Shown: positions 1-9,533 of the stretch, piece after piece
How positions within the stretch are numbered: position 1 is the stretch's first letter
How the letters are laid out: each line of letters starts with the position of its first letter
NCBI RefSeq assembly: GCF_900176415.1
Contig: NZ_FWXO01000001.1
Span: 550,775-614,774 of the forward strand
Direction of reading: 5' to 3'
Length of the DNA stretch: 64,000 nt
DNA from: Cellulophaga tyrosinoxydans
GTDB taxonomy: Bacteria; Bacteroidota; Bacteroidia; Flavobacteriales; Flavobacteriaceae
The notes under the pieces: generated by a model
Told to the model about the DNA's origin: nothing
The model's database searches: none
What the model saw: only the letters and a program-made list of their open reading frames with translations
Position numbers and translations under genes: made by a program

Positions 1-640
1 GCTTTGCCAAACGATAAAATAGTCGGCTGTTTTTTGCATGAAAATAAATAGGAACTACAGGAACTTCGGCCTTTCTGATAAGCTTTAATGCAGCTTCTTC
101 CCAAGGTTTATCTACAATTAATTTATCATCCCTATAAGTTGATACTTCACCCGCTGGAAAAATACTTAACGGATGCCCATCTTTTAAATGTTGCAATGCA
201 GCTTTAAAACCAGAGACACTACTTTTAACATTTTTATGCGTTTCAAAGGGGTTTACAGGAATAATAAATGGCTCCATAGGTTTCATTCGCTGCAACAGAA
301 AATTAGCCATAATTTTGAAATCTGGACGATGTTCTGCCATTAATTTCATTAATATTATGCCATCTATTGCTCCAAGCGGATGATTAGAAATGGTAATAAA
401 AGGACCTTCTTTAGGAATTCTTTTAAAATCTTCTTCGGGTATTTCAAAGTCTATCTCAAAATGCGCTAAAATTGCATCAGCATAGGCCTTACCCTCTAAA
501 TGTTGTATAGAATCGTAAAAGGTATTAATACTAGATATTCTGGTAATCTTCATCAGAAACCAGCTTATAAAAGTCCCTAAAAATCCATATTTATCTAGAT
601 TAATTGCCTTTGCAACTTCCTTAGCGGTAACTAAACCCAT
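1..640 (-). CDS. lysophospholipid acyltransferase family protein (3' end outside window)
   Basis: About 213 N-terminal residues are present and the gene runs off the left edge. It starts at the ATG at 640 (MGLVTAKEVAK). The acyltransferase block NHPLGAIDG lies at residues 86-94, an H-x5-D variant of the PlsC H-x4-D motif of the type seen in hemolysin-like (COG3176) acyltransferases. A second block, FPAGEVS, lies at residues 161-167 and corresponds to the FPEGTRS acceptor-binding motif. By family it should transfer acyl chains to a lysophospholipid or aminolipid at the inner membrane. It lies 98 bp downstream of the aspartate kinase on the same strand, so co-transcription is possible. The exact lipid substrate cannot be told from this fragment. 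Confidence 0.8.
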   Translation of the reverse strand, partial: MGLVTAKEVAKAINLDKYGFLGTFISWFLMKITRISSINTFYDSIQHLEGKAYADAILAHFEIDFEIPEEDFKRIPKEGPFITISNHPLGAIDGIILMKLMAEHRPDFKIMANFLLQRMKPMEPFIIPVNPFETHKNVKSSVSGFKAALQHLKDGHPLSIFPAGEVSTYRDDKLIVDKPWEEAALKLIRKAEVPVVPIYFHAKNSRLFYRLAK

Positions 641-738
641 AATTTCTACACATTTTCCTAGAACGCTAATATAGGAAAATCGTTACATGGCTTTGATGCT
701 TTTTAACTTTTTTATGTAAAAGAAAAATGACTCCCTCC

Positions 739-1989
739 TTATTTTACCACTAGTTGAACCGTTTCTTTACCTCGTTGCTCTAAAAGAATTTCTTTTCCAT
801 TTTGCAATGAATTTATTGCTTCAGCATCAAAATGCCTAATGGTATAAAGCGATACCCCTTCATGGTGCTGCACTTTAAATTTTCCTTTTAAGGTTTCAAG
901 CAACTCATTTAAACGTCCAAATTTATTATCTACACAAACAGAGAAACTAATAGCAGAATTCTGAATTAAATCTACCTTCATTTTATAATCGTGCAATAAT
1001 TTAAAAAGCTCGCTTATATTATCTTCTACAATGAATGAAAAATCTAAAGAAGACAATTTCATTAATACCTGATTTTTCTTTACAATAAAACAAGGAACAT
1101 TCGGCTCAATACCTTTTCCTTTCCCTACAGTTGTGCCTGGATCTTTTGGCGCAATGAATGATTTTACATGTAATGGAATTTCTTTTCGCTGAAGCGGTTG
1201 TAATGTTTTTGGATGTATTACCGATGCCCCATAAAAAGCAAGTTCTATAGCTTCTAAATAAGAAATTTGATTTAATAATTGTGCTTTTTCAAAGTATCTA
1301 GGATCTGCATTTAGTACACCTGGTACATCTTTCCAAATAGTAACATCTGATGCATTTAAACAATAAGCCAAAATTGCAGCGGAATAATCAGAACCTTCTC
1401 TACCCAAGGTTGTGGTAAAGTTATTGTCATCGCTTCCAATAAAACCTTGAGTAATATTCAATTTATTTTTATTGATGCCTTTGGAGATACTGTCTTGCGT
1501 TTTTTCCCAATTTACAGTAGCATCGCGATAATTATCATCGGTTTTTATAAAATTACGAACATCCAGCCAAATATTTTCAATACCAACTTTGTTTAAATAA
1601 GCGCTCAATATAGTAGAAGAAACCAATTCGCCATAACCAATAACCTGATCATAAACAAAACTGTATTTTGGCGATTTATTCCATGCTAAAAAACCTTGAA
1701 CTTCCTCGAAAAGCGATTTAACCTGCTTAAAAATAGGATGTTTATCATTCTCAAAAAGATCCATTAAAATATCATTGTGATACTTTAACACCTCTTGAAT
1801 TGCATAAGAAACTGTTGTTTTATCGCTAAAATAATTATTGATTACTGTCTCCATGGCATTGGTTGTTTTGCCCATAGCAGAAACCACTAACAAGGTATTT
1901 TCATACCCAACCTGATGCAATACATTTACTACATTTTTTACACCCTCTGCATCTTTAACAGAAGCTCCTCCAAATTTGAAAATTCTCAT
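739..1989 (-). CDS. lysC: aspartate kinase
   Basis: Phosphorylates aspartate to aspartyl-4-phosphate, the first step of lysine, threonine and methionine synthesis, in the cytoplasm. The N-terminus carries the hallmark KFGGASV motif (residues 5-11). The kinase core continues through LGREGSDYSAA (about residues 198-208) and WKDVPGVLNADPR (about 223-235). The C-terminal ~110 residues look like the usual ACT regulatory region, giving 416 aa, a normal length for a monofunctional enzyme. Its ATG overlaps the stop codon of the upstream GNAT gene (ATGA), so translation is probably coupled. There is no fused homoserine dehydrogenase. Whether it is the only aspartokinase in the genome cannot be seen here. 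Confidence 0.93.
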   Translation of the reverse strand: MRIFKFGGASVKDAEGVKNVVNVLHQVGYENTLLVVSAMGKTTNAMETVINNYFSDKTTVSYAIQEVLKYHNDILMDLFENDKHPIFKQVKSLFEEVQGFLAWNKSPKYSFVYDQVIGYGELVSSTILSAYLNKVGIENIWLDVRNFIKTDDNYRDATVNWEKTQDSISKGINKNKLNITQGFIGSDDNNFTTTLGREGSDYSAAILAYCLNASDVTIWKDVPGVLNADPRYFEKAQLLNQISYLEAIELAFYGASVIHPKTLQPLQRKEIPLHVKSFIAPKDPGTTVGKGKGIEPNVPCFIVKKNQVLMKLSSLDFSFIVEDNISELFKLLHDYKMKVDLIQNSAISFSVCVDNKFGRLNELLETLKGKFKVQHHEGVSLYTIRHFDAEAINSLQNGKEILLEQRGKETVQLVVK

Positions 1990-2465
1990 ATGCTTTTAAT
2001 ATAATTTTTAATGCCATTCTCATTTAATTGAACAACATCCCAATCGCGCATTACGTTAGCGCCCTTACTTTCATAAAATTTAATAGCTGGTTCATTCCAA
2101 TCCAGCACCTCCCAATTTATTCTTCTAACACCTAAACTTGCTCCATATTTTACTACCTCGTTTAAAAGTGCTGTTCCCATTCCGGTACCACGCATTTTTT
2201 CGGTAACAATTAAATCTTCTAAATGAATTATTGGTCCTTTCCATGTGGAATATCTAGGGTAGACCAGTGCCATTCCTTTAATAATCCCATCTACCTCTGC
2301 AACAAAACATTTAAACAATACTTTACTCCCAAAACCATCTCTAATTAAATCTGCCTCGGTCACTTCAACGGCATTTTCTTCCTTTTCAAAGATTGCTAAT
2401 TCTTGAATCAGCTTTAAAACTTGATTCATGTCACTTTTTTCGGCATCTCTTATTGAAAAATTCAT
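1986..2465 (-). CDS. GNAT family N-acetyltransferase
   Basis: A 159-aa single-domain GNAT protein. The acetyl-CoA loop is visible as VTEKMRGTGMGTALL (about residues 87-101, pattern RGxGxGxxL), followed by a WNEPAIKFYESKGA segment typical of the domain's C-terminal helix. The sequence resembles the diamine/polyamine-type GNATs (SSAT-like), but the acceptor substrate cannot be fixed from motifs alone. It is the first gene of a likely operon with the aspartate kinase, which overlaps it by four bases. A perfect -7 element (TATATTTG) lies about 90 bp upstream. Confidence 0.85.
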   Translation of the reverse strand: MNFSIRDAEKSDMNQVLKLIQELAIFEKEENAVEVTEADLIRDGFGSKVLFKCFVAEVDGIIKGMALVYPRYSTWKGPIIHLEDLIVTEKMRGTGMGTALLNEVVKYGASLGVRRINWEVLDWNEPAIKFYESKGANVMRDWDVVQLNENGIKNYIKSI

Positions 2466-2550
2466 GGTCCTTTTTTTACGATTTTTATACTTAATTGCTT
2501 AATTAGTTTATAAAAATACAATCTCAAGCTTCATATAAAAATAATTGTTA

Positions 2551-2558
2551 CAAATATA
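2551..2558 (-). promoter_or_regulatory. candidate -7 element for the GNAT-lysC operon
   Basis: On the minus strand the bases read TATATTTG, a perfect match to the Bacteroidota -7 consensus TAnnTTTG, roughly 85-95 bp before the GNAT start. No clear TTTG -33 box is visible at the expected distance, so this is only a candidate. Confidence 0.4.
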
Positions 2559-2601
2559 ACATGAAGTTATAAATTTAAAAAATATAAAAAGTACGAAAAC
2601 G

Positions 2602-2630
2602 TTGTAGTTTCACAAAAAAGGCGATATTTG
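2602..2630 (+). promoter_or_regulatory. candidate promoter of fbp
   Basis: TTG at 2602-2604 is followed after 18 bases by GATATTTG at 2623-2630, one mismatch from TAnnTTTG. This fits the Bacteroidota -33/-7 architecture and leaves a short leader before the ATG at 2653. Confidence 0.5.
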
Positions 2631-2652
2631 TACCTAAATAAACACTCTTTAC

Positions 2653-3660
2653 ATGACCAGGCAATACAAAACCCTTGGAGAATTTATAATTGAAAATCAA
2701 GATTCGTTCAAATATTCCTCAGGTGAATTATCAAGACTTTTAAATGGAATTAGGTTAGCTGCAAAGGTGGTAAACCATGAAGTTAACAAAGCAGGATTAG
2801 TTGACATTATCGGAGAAGCAGGCGATACTAATATCCAGGGTGAAAATCAGCAAAAACTTGACGTACTTGCTAACGAAAAATTTATCCAAACCTTAAAAAA
2901 GCGCGAAATAGTTTGTGGAATTGCTTCGGAGGAAGAAGATGATTTTATAAGCATCAATAGTTTTGATAATAATCATCAAAACAAATATGTGGTTTTAATT
3001 GATCCGCTAGATGGCTCATCTAATATTGATGTTAATGTTTCGGTAGGAACTATTTTTTCTATATACAGACGAATTACTCCTGTTGGAACTCCTGTGTCAT
3101 TAGAAGATTTTTTACAGCCAGGTATCAATCAAATTGCAGCAGGTTATATTGTTTACGGAACTAGTACCATGTTAGTTTATACCACAGGTGATGGCGTAAA
3201 CGGATTTACGTTAAACCCAGCGTTAGGTACATTCTATTTATCGCATCCGAATATGAAATTTCCAGAGACAGGTAAAATTTATTCTGTTAATGAAGGAAAC
3301 TATGTTCACTTTCCTCAAGGTGTAAAAGACTATATTAAATATTGTCAAAAAGAAGAAGATGATAGACCATATACTTCTCGATATATAGGTTCGTTAGTTT
3401 CTGATTTTCATAGAAACATGATTAAAGGCGGAATTTATATGTACCCAAAAAGTAGTGTTGCTTCTGAAGGGAAATTAAGGTTGCTTTACGAATGCAATCC
3501 AATGGCATTTATAGCAGAACAAGCAAACGGTATAGCCAGTGATGGCAAAGGCAGAATAATGGAGATTAATCCAACAGAATTACATCAACGTGTGCCTTTC
3601 TTCTGCGGAAGTCGTAAAATGGTAGAAAAAGCCGAAGAATTTATAAGAAAGTACAATTGA
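2653..3660 (+). CDS. fbp: class 1 fructose-1,6-bisphosphatase
   Basis: Hydrolyses fructose-1,6-bisphosphate to fructose-6-phosphate in gluconeogenesis. The metal-binding signature [16 protein letters not shown] starts near residue 117, and the substrate-site segment [14 protein letters not shown] lies near residue 274. The acidic EEED run (about residues 93-96) provides further metal ligands. At 335 aa the length is normal for class 1 enzymes. The gene stands alone, with its own promoter candidate upstream and a strong hairpin terminator directly downstream that it shares with the convergent TerB-like gene. Confidence 0.95.
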   Translation: MTRQYKTLGEFIIENQDSFKYSSGELSRLLNGIRLAAKVVNHEVNKAGLVDIIGEAGDTNIQGENQQKLDVLANEKFIQTLKKREIVCGIASEEEDDFISINSFDNNHQNKYVVLIDPLDGSSNIDVNVSVGTIFSIYRRITPVGTPVSLEDFLQPGINQIAAGYIVYGTSTMLVYTTGDGVNGFTLNPALGTFYLSHPNMKFPETGKIYSVNEGNYVHFPQGVKDYIKYCQKEEDDRPYTSRYIGSLVSDFHRNMIKGGIYMYPKSSVASEGKLRLLYECNPMAFIAEQANGIASDGKGRIMEINPTELHQRVPFFCGSRKMVEKAEEFIRKYN

Positions 3661-3693
3661 TTTATAGCATTATAAAACAACGCTTCAAATATG

Positions 3694-3733
3694 AAACAAA
3701 CAAAGGCTACTTTTCAGTAGCCTTTGTTTGTTT
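3694..3733. terminator. bidirectional hairpin terminator
   Basis: A perfect 17-bp inverted repeat (3694-3710 and 3717-3733) with a 6-base loop lies between convergent fbp and the TerB-like gene. It is A-rich on one side and T-rich on the other, so it can terminate transcription from both strands. Confidence 0.9.
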
Positions 3734-3734
3734 T

Positions 3735-4157
3735 TTAATGCTTGATTAAATACAAATAATCATCAAAATCTATTCTACCTCCAAAAATCTCAACTGATCT
3801 TTTAATTAATTTGTCAGCTGCATCGCTCTTATAACCTAAACCTAATGCATACTTTTTAATTAAAATCATTTCTTCTTCATCAATCTCGTGATCGGCGAAA
3901 ATAATTCTAAATAAATCATATAAACGCTCTAAACGTTCTTCAGAAGTCGATGGAGGATTAATTGGATACTTATTTTCAGTTTTCATCACTTCAGCATATT
4001 CTGCATCGGTAATATCTAATTTTCTAGCAAAACGATCTAATAATACTTTTTCTTGAGGGTTAACCGCCCCATCAATAGCAGCTAAAGAAGCAATTGATGC
4101 AAAATGTGCTAAATTTCTTCTATGTTCACCACTACTATATAAATCTACAAAAGACAT
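3735..4157 (-). CDS. TerB-like protein
   Basis: A 140-aa all-helical protein. Acidic patches such as AAIDGAVNPQE (residues 27-37) and FADHEIDEEE (about 90-99) match the two metal-binding repeats of the TerB/DjlA N-terminal family, linked in other bacteria to tellurite resistance or membrane stress. No other ter genes are nearby, so a tellurite role is not supported; it is best read as a stand-alone TerB fold of unknown function. A TATATTTG -7 element lies about 25 bp before the ATG, giving a very short leader. Its stop codon sits at the edge of the shared terminator. Confidence 0.8.
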   Translation of the reverse strand: MSFVDLYSSGEHRRNLAHFASIASLAAIDGAVNPQEKVLLDRFARKLDITDAEYAEVMKTENKYPINPPSTSEERLERLYDLFRIIFADHEIDEEEMILIKKYALGLGYKSDAADKLIKRSVEIFGGRIDFDDYLYLIKH

Positions 4158-4179
4158 AATTTCTATTTTTTTATAGGAG

Positions 4180-4187
4180 CAAATATA
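4180..4187 (-). promoter_or_regulatory. candidate -7 element of the TerB-like gene
   Basis: Reads TATATTTG on the minus strand, a perfect TAnnTTTG element about 22-30 bp before the start codon. No obvious -33 box is seen. Confidence 0.45.
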
Positions 4188-4331
4188 ATTTTTTTCGAGT
4201 TCTTTATTCCTCTTAGACTAGATTATTTTAGTGTTACCAAAACAATTGAACAACATTTTCAATTGAATTATTTTCATCAAATACCAAAAGAAGTGTCATT
4301 TGATTCTTGAATTTTGTAAATTCAGCATGCT

Positions 4332-5348
4332 ATGAAAAAACCATTACTTCAATTTACCGAAAAAGGTATTTATTGCAGTGCTGCTAAGGTATATTTAGAC
4401 CCTTGGAAACCTGTTGATAAGGCTATCATTACACACGGTCATGCCGATCATAGTCGCTATGGCCATAAAAGCTACATTACTCATCATAGAAATGTACCGA
4501 TTATATGCCACAGGCTTGGCGAAATTAATGTAACGGGAATAGAATGGGGCAAAACCTTTACTATAAATAACGTAAAGTTTAGCCTTCATCCTGCAGGGCA
4601 TATTATTGGATCATCACAAATACGCGTTGAACATAAAGGAGATGTTTGGGTTTTTACTGGGGATTATAAAACTGAGAACGACGGAATTTCTACGCCTTAT
4701 GAAGTAGTACAATGTGACACTTTTATTACAGAATGCACCTTTGGATTACCAGCCTTTAAATGGACACCTCAACACGAAGTGATGGAATCTATTAACAACT
4801 GGTGGCTTGAAAACAAAGCGGAAGGAAAAACATCCATACTTTTTGGATATAGTTTGGGAAAAGCACAACGCTTACTAAAATGTTTAAATCCTGAAATAGG
4901 TAAGATATACACCCACGGCGCCATAGAAAACATGACCAAAGTGTTGCGTCCACTCGTTGATTTTCCGGAAACAACACTAATTACCAAGGAAACCAAAAAA
5001 CAAGATTTATTGGGTAATATGGTACTCGCTCCACCTAGTGCACATGGCAGCACTTGGATTAAAAAAATGGTGCCTTACGTTACAGGATCTGCCAGCGGTT
5101 GGATGACATTTAGAGGTGCAAGACGAAGAAGAGCTATTGATAAAGGCTTTGTATTAAGCGATCATTGCGACTGGACAGGCTTATTAGAAAGTATAAAAGC
5201 TACTGGTGCGGAAAAGGTAATTTGCACACATGGCTATTCTGATATTTTTTCAAGATACTTACGCGAACAAGGGTATGATGCCAGAACCGAAGAAACACAA
5301 TACGGAGAAGAAGAAACCACAGAAATAGAAGAAAAAATAATTACATAG
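4332..5348 (+). CDS. ligase-associated DNA exonuclease (MBL fold)
   Basis: First gene of a four-gene DNA repair operon. The 338-aa protein has a metallo-beta-lactamase fold with the HxHxDH motif in THGHADHSRYG (about residues 34-44), a further histidine in HPAGHIIGSS, and FTGDYK supplying the bridging aspartate, as in the CPSF73/SNM1 nuclease branch. Members of this family are annotated as putative exonucleases associated with an ATP-dependent ligase. The ligase gene begins 26 bp downstream. Nuclease polarity and substrate are inferred from the family and not visible in the sequence. Confidence 0.9.
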   Translation: MKKPLLQFTEKGIYCSAAKVYLDPWKPVDKAIITHGHADHSRYGHKSYITHHRNVPIICHRLGEINVTGIEWGKTFTINNVKFSLHPAGHIIGSSQIRVEHKGDVWVFTGDYKTENDGISTPYEVVQCDTFITECTFGLPAFKWTPQHEVMESINNWWLENKAEGKTSILFGYSLGKAQRLLKCLNPEIGKIYTHGAIENMTKVLRPLVDFPETTLITKETKKQDLLGNMVLAPPSAHGSTWIKKMVPYVTGSASGWMTFRGARRRRAIDKGFVLSDHCDWTGLLESIKATGAEKVICTHGYSDIFSRYLREQGYDARTEETQYGEEETTEIEEKIIT

Positions 5349-5373
5349 AACACCTTATCTTGAATTTTACCGC

Positions 5374-7002
5374 ATGAAGAACTTTGCTTCACTTATTAAA
5401 ACCCTAGACAGCACAACCAAAACAAATACAAAGGTTGCTGCCCTAGCGGAGTATTTTGCAAAGGCCAGTGATACAGATAAGGTGTGGACCATCGCAATCT
5501 TATCACATCGAAGACCTCCAAGACCTGTGAACACTACTTTATTACGGCAATGGGCTTCTGAATTATCTAACATTCCATTATGGCTTTTTGAAGAGAGCTA
5601 CCATATTGTGGGTGATTTAGCAGAAACTATAGCATTAGTAATTCCATCTAATCCGTTACAAACTGACAAATCGCTCACGGAATTTTTAGAAGAGATGATT
5701 CTTTTAAAAAAGAAACCAGAAGAAAAGAAAAAAGAATACCTCTACAACAATTGGAAAGCATTAGATTATTATGAACGTTTTGTTTTTACCAAATTAATTA
5801 CTGGAGGTTTCCGAATTGGTGTAAGTCAAAAATTAATGACAAAGGCCTTATCTAAAGCTACTGAAATAAACGAAGATATATTAGCCTATAAATTGATGGG
5901 GAATTGGGACCCAAAAACGATTACTTTTCAAGAACTGATTTTAGAGGAGAATGAAAATGATTACCTATCAAAACCATATCCTTTTTATTTAGCTTACGCT
6001 ATTGAAAATGAAGTGAACGATTTAGGTGATGTGCAAGAATGGTCTGCAGAGCATAAATGGGATGGTATACGCTCACAAACCATATTTAGAAATGATGAAT
6101 TATTTGTATGGAGTCGTGGTGAAGAATTAGTAACCGATAAGTATCCCGAATTAGAAAAACTGGTGGGCATTATTCCAAACGGAACCGTCATTGATGCGGA
6201 AATTTTGCCTTATGCAAATAATACCATAGGTACTTTCAATGATTTGCAAACTAGGATTGGAAGAAAAACGGTTTCTAAAGCACTGCTAAAAAAAACACCC
6301 ATAATCCTTAAAGCCTATGATATTTTAGAATGGGAAGGGAATGATATTCGGCATCTTCCTTTTATAGAACGAAGGGAGCTATTAGAGAAATTATTTGAAA
6401 CTATTTCAGCTACGGAGCACCTACCAATTCAAATTTCTGAAACTATTCATTTCAATTCTTGGGAAGAGGTTGCCAAAGAAAGAGAACGGGCACGCGAAAT
6501 GTATAGCGAAGGTTTAATGCTAAAAAGAAAAGATTCTCCTTATTTAGTTGGTAGAAAAAAAGGCGATTGGTGGAAATGGAAAGTAGACCCACTTACTATT
6601 GACGCCGTATTAACCTATGCTATGCGCGGACATGGAAGAAGAAGTAATTTATTTACCGATTATACTTTTGCGCTCTGGAATACAAACGAGGAAGGAGAAA
6701 ACGAACTGGTCACTTTTGCAAAAGCGTATTCCGGACTTACTGATGCCGAGTTCCGTAAAGTAGATGCTTGGATTAAAAAGAATACCCTTGAACGTTTTGG
6801 TCCCGTGCGGAGTGTTACCCCGTATTACGTTTTCGAAATTGCTTTTGAAGGTATTGCTTTATCTAAAAGACATAAAAGTGGAATTGCAACGCGATTCCCT
6901 AGAATTATACGCTGGCGACATGACAAAAAAATAGAAGATGCCAATACTATTGAAGATTTAAAAAGCTTAATCCCAAGCACAAGTATAACAACTACCGAAT
7001 AA
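5374..7002 (+). CDS. ATP-dependent DNA ligase (Lhr/exonuclease-associated)
   Basis: Seals DNA nicks using ATP; a 542-aa protein of the bacterial ligase family found beside an MBL exonuclease and an Lhr-type helicase. The adenylation motif is EHKWDGIR with the nucleophile at Lys228. Later motifs include DAEIL, YDILEWEG, SEGLMLKRKDSPY and WWKWKVDPLTIDA, followed by an OB-fold region (about residues 410-530). An N-terminal helical DNA-binding domain fills the first ~200 residues. It is distinct from the NAD-dependent replicative LigA, so it is likely a repair ligase. Spacing to the helicase gene is 21 bp, consistent with one transcript. Confidence 0.94.
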   Translation: MKNFASLIKTLDSTTKTNTKVAALAEYFAKASDTDKVWTIAILSHRRPPRPVNTTLLRQWASELSNIPLWLFEESYHIVGDLAETIALVIPSNPLQTDKSLTEFLEEMILLKKKPEEKKKEYLYNNWKALDYYERFVFTKLITGGFRIGVSQKLMTKALSKATEINEDILAYKLMGNWDPKTITFQELILEENENDYLSKPYPFYLAYAIENEVNDLGDVQEWSAEHKWDGIRSQTIFRNDELFVWSRGEELVTDKYPELEKLVGIIPNGTVIDAEILPYANNTIGTFNDLQTRIGRKTVSKALLKKTPIILKAYDILEWEGNDIRHLPFIERRELLEKLFETISATEHLPIQISETIHFNSWEEVAKERERAREMYSEGLMLKRKDSPYLVGRKKGDWWKWKVDPLTIDAVLTYAMRGHGRRSNLFTDYTFALWNTNEEGENELVTFAKAYSGLTDAEFRKVDAWIKKNTLERFGPVRSVTPYYVFEIAFEGIALSKRHKSGIATRFPRIIRWRHDKKIEDANTIEDLKSLIPSTSITTTE

Positions 7003-7023
7003 TTACAGTACCCTAACCGTACT

Positions 7024-9501
7024 ATGAATAGAGACGAATTATATACCCTAGCCGAAAATTGGTTTCAAGAAAATAATTGGAAACCATTTAAATTCCAAAA
7101 GGATACTTGGAAGGCTTTTTTACAGGGTAAAAACGGATTGTTAAACGCTCCCACAGGAAGTGGAAAAACCTATGCCCTTTGGTTTCCTATAATTCTAAAT
7201 TACATAAAGTCTAATCCGGAGTACAAAACTAAGCACAAAAAAGGCTTAAAAGCAATATGGATTACTCCCCTGCGAGCTTTATCTGATGAGATTAGACAAT
7301 CTGCAGAACGAGTTGCTACTGATTTAGGTACCCAAATGACAGTAGGGATTAGATCAGGAGACACTAGTACAAAAGAACGAACTGCGCAGAAAAAGCAAAT
7401 GCCCGATTTGTTAATAACCACTCCCGAAAGTCTGCAATTACTTTTAGCCTCTAAAGGTTACGAAAAACAATTTAAAGATTGCAGCGCCATTGTTGTAGAT
7501 GAATGGCACGAGTTGTTAGGCACTAAAAGAGGTGTACAGATGGAACTTGCTCTTTCTCGTTTAAAAACTGTTTCTAAAAAACTTAGAATATGGGGAATAT
7601 CAGCAACAATAGGCAATCTAGAACAGGCACGAGAAGTGCTATTGGGCACCGATTCTAAGGCACTTGAAAATTCAGTTTTAATAAAAGCTAAACTGAATAA
7701 GAAAATAACCGTAAAAAGTATCATCCCTAAAAAAATGGAAACCTTTCCGTGGCGCGGACATTTAGGATTGCATTTATTAGAAGATATTATTCCCATAATT
7801 AACAATAGTAAAACCACCTTACTATTTACCAATACCAGAAGTCAGTGTGAAATTTGGTTTCAAAAAATTTTAGAAAAACATCCTGAGTATGCTGGCGAAA
7901 TTGCCATGCACCATGGGAGTATAAATAAAGAAACCCGCTTGTGGGTAGAACAGGCTATCCGTAATGCAAACTTAAAGGCTGTAGTGTGCACCTCTAGTTT
8001 AGATTTAGGGGTAGATTTTGCTCCGGTAGAAACAGTCATACAAATTGGAGGGCCAAAAGGTGTCGCCCGCTTTCTACAGCGTGCTGGGCGCAGTGGCCAC
8101 CGACCAGGCAAAGAAAGTGTTATTTACTTTTTACCCACGCATGCTATAGAACTTATTGAAGCTTCTGCTTTGCAGGAAGCTGTAAAACACACCGTAGTTG
8201 AAGACCGCATTCCGTATTTGAATAGTTATGATGTGCTACTGCAATACCTCACCACCCTCGCTATTTCCGATGGTTTCTATCCTGATGAAATATACCAAGA
8301 GGTTATTAAAACCTTTTGCTACCAAGCCCTCTCTAAACAACAATGGCAGTGGTTATTAAACTTTTTAGTCATGGGCAGTCAGAGTTTGCAAAGTTATGAT
8401 GAATATAAGAAAGTAGATATTGAAGAAGACGGCAAGTTTAAAGTCTATAATAAAGGTATTGCTATGCGACACCGTTTTCAAATAGGAACTATTGTTGGCG
8501 ACGCAAATTTAACAGTACGCTATCAAAAAGGAGGTTTTATTGGATCAATAGAAGAGTTCTTTGTTTCAAAATTATCTCCTGGAGATATTTTTACATTTGC
8601 TGGTAGAAATCTAGAGTTTATTCGGATAAAAGACATGCAAGTACATGTTCGGAATTCCAGCAAAAAAACTAACAAAGTTCCTAGTTGGATGGGCGGACGA
8701 CTTACGTTTTCTGCACAAATGTCAGAATTGTTGCGTGAGGAATTATATAAAGTGGCCTCCCCCAACCCCTCCAAAGGAGGGGAGTTAAGTGTCGAACTCA
8801 AATCTTTAAAGCACATTTTTGACAAGCAACAAGAAGAAAGTATCGTGCCAAAACCCAATGAACTTTTAATTGAAACCTTCAAAACACGTGATGGTTTTCA
8901 TCATATATTTTATCCGTTTGAAGGTCGAGGAGTTCATGAAGCCATGGGAAGCCTTTTAGGCTATCGTATAAGTTTACTTTCACCAATAACTTTTTCTTTA
9001 GCTTTTAATGATTACGGATTTGAGTTACTTTCTGACCAAGAGATAAACATACAGCAGGTTTTAGATAATGATTTGTTTTCTACAGACTTTATGTTGAGTG
9101 ACTTGCAAAAAAGCTTAAATGCCACTGAGATGGCGCGTAGAAAATTTCGTGACATTGCAGTAATTAGTGGATTGGTGTTTACAGGATATCCAAATAAGGG
9201 TATAAAAATGAAGCATTTACAAAGTAGCTCACAACTTCTTTTTGATGTTTTTAGGGATTACGAAGCCGATAATCTGCTTTTTCAACAGGCTTTCACTGAA
9301 ACATTTGAACACCAATTAGAAGAAGGGCGTTTGCGACTGGCATTAGAGCGCATTGAACAACAAGAAATTGTTTGGAAAGCATGCCAGAAAGCAACACCAT
9401 TTTCATTTCCAATAATCACCGATAGATTGCGAGAAAAACTATCTAGTGAAAAATTAGCAGATCGTATTAAACGTATGACTGCGATTCTTACTAAAAAGTA
9501 A
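7024..9501 (+). CDS. ligase-associated DEXH-box helicase (Lhr-like)
   Basis: An 825-aa SF2 helicase, third gene of the repair operon. Visible motifs are Walker A NAPTGSGKT (about residues 40-48), DEWHE (motif II, about 159-163), SATIGN (motif III), TSSLDLGVD, and QRAGRSGHRPG (motif VI, about 353-363). The C-terminal half matches the Lhr winged-helix and accessory region. Lhr-type proteins translocate 3'-5' on single-stranded DNA. Residues 578-589 (ASPNPSKGGELS) are encoded by an in-frame palindromic element unlike the surrounding codons; see findings. The reading frame stays open through it, so the gene is probably functional. Confidence 0.93.
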   Translation: MNRDELYTLAENWFQENNWKPFKFQKDTWKAFLQGKNGLLNAPTGSGKTYALWFPIILNYIKSNPEYKTKHKKGLKAIWITPLRALSDEIRQSAERVATDLGTQMTVGIRSGDTSTKERTAQKKQMPDLLITTPESLQLLLASKGYEKQFKDCSAIVVDEWHELLGTKRGVQMELALSRLKTVSKKLRIWGISATIGNLEQAREVLLGTDSKALENSVLIKAKLNKKITVKSIIPKKMETFPWRGHLGLHLLEDIIPIINNSKTTLLFTNTRSQCEIWFQKILEKHPEYAGEIAMHHGSINKETRLWVEQAIRNANLKAVVCTSSLDLGVDFAPVETVIQIGGPKGVARFLQRAGRSGHRPGKESVIYFLPTHAIELIEASALQEAVKHTVVEDRIPYLNSYDVLLQYLTTLAISDGFYPDEIYQEVIKTFCYQALSKQQWQWLLNFLVMGSQSLQSYDEYKKVDIEEDGKFKVYNKGIAMRHRFQIGTIVGDANLTVRYQKGGFIGSIEEFFVSKLSPGDIFTFAGRNLEFIRIKDMQVHVRNSSKKTNKVPSWMGGRLTFSAQMSELLREELYKVASPNPSKGGELSVELKSLKHIFDKQQEESIVPKPNELLIETFKTRDGFHHIFYPFEGRGVHEAMGSLLGYRISLLSPITFSLAFNDYGFELLSDQEINIQQVLDNDLFSTDFMLSDLQKSLNATEMARRKFRDIAVISGLVFTGYPNKGIKMKHLQSSSQLLFDVFRDYEADNLLFQQAFTETFEHQLEEGRLRLALERIEQQEIVWKACQKATPFSFPIITDRLREKLSSEKLADRIKRMTAILTKK
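8766..8782. repeat. in-frame GC-rich palindromic element inside the helicase gene
   Basis: A 7-bp perfect inverted repeat (CCCCTCC, AAA loop, GGAGGGG) sits in a C-rich stretch (8756-8783) within an otherwise AT-rich gene. It encodes PNPSKGGE in frame. Short sequences of this type, giving NPSKGGE-like peptides, recur in Bacteroidota genomes from memory; only one copy is visible in this window. Confidence 0.7.
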
Positions 9502-9533
9502 AAACCTTTTGCTTTTTCTTATTTTTGTAGTGA

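Noticed and set aside
3735-4157. TerB-like gene as part of a tellurite resistance cluster
   Set aside because: No TerC, TerD or other ter genes are nearby, so only the fold is claimed.
8757-8790. Palindrome in the helicase as a frameshift or pseudogene mark
   Set aside because: The reading frame stays open and the downstream helicase sequence is normal, so the gene looks intact.
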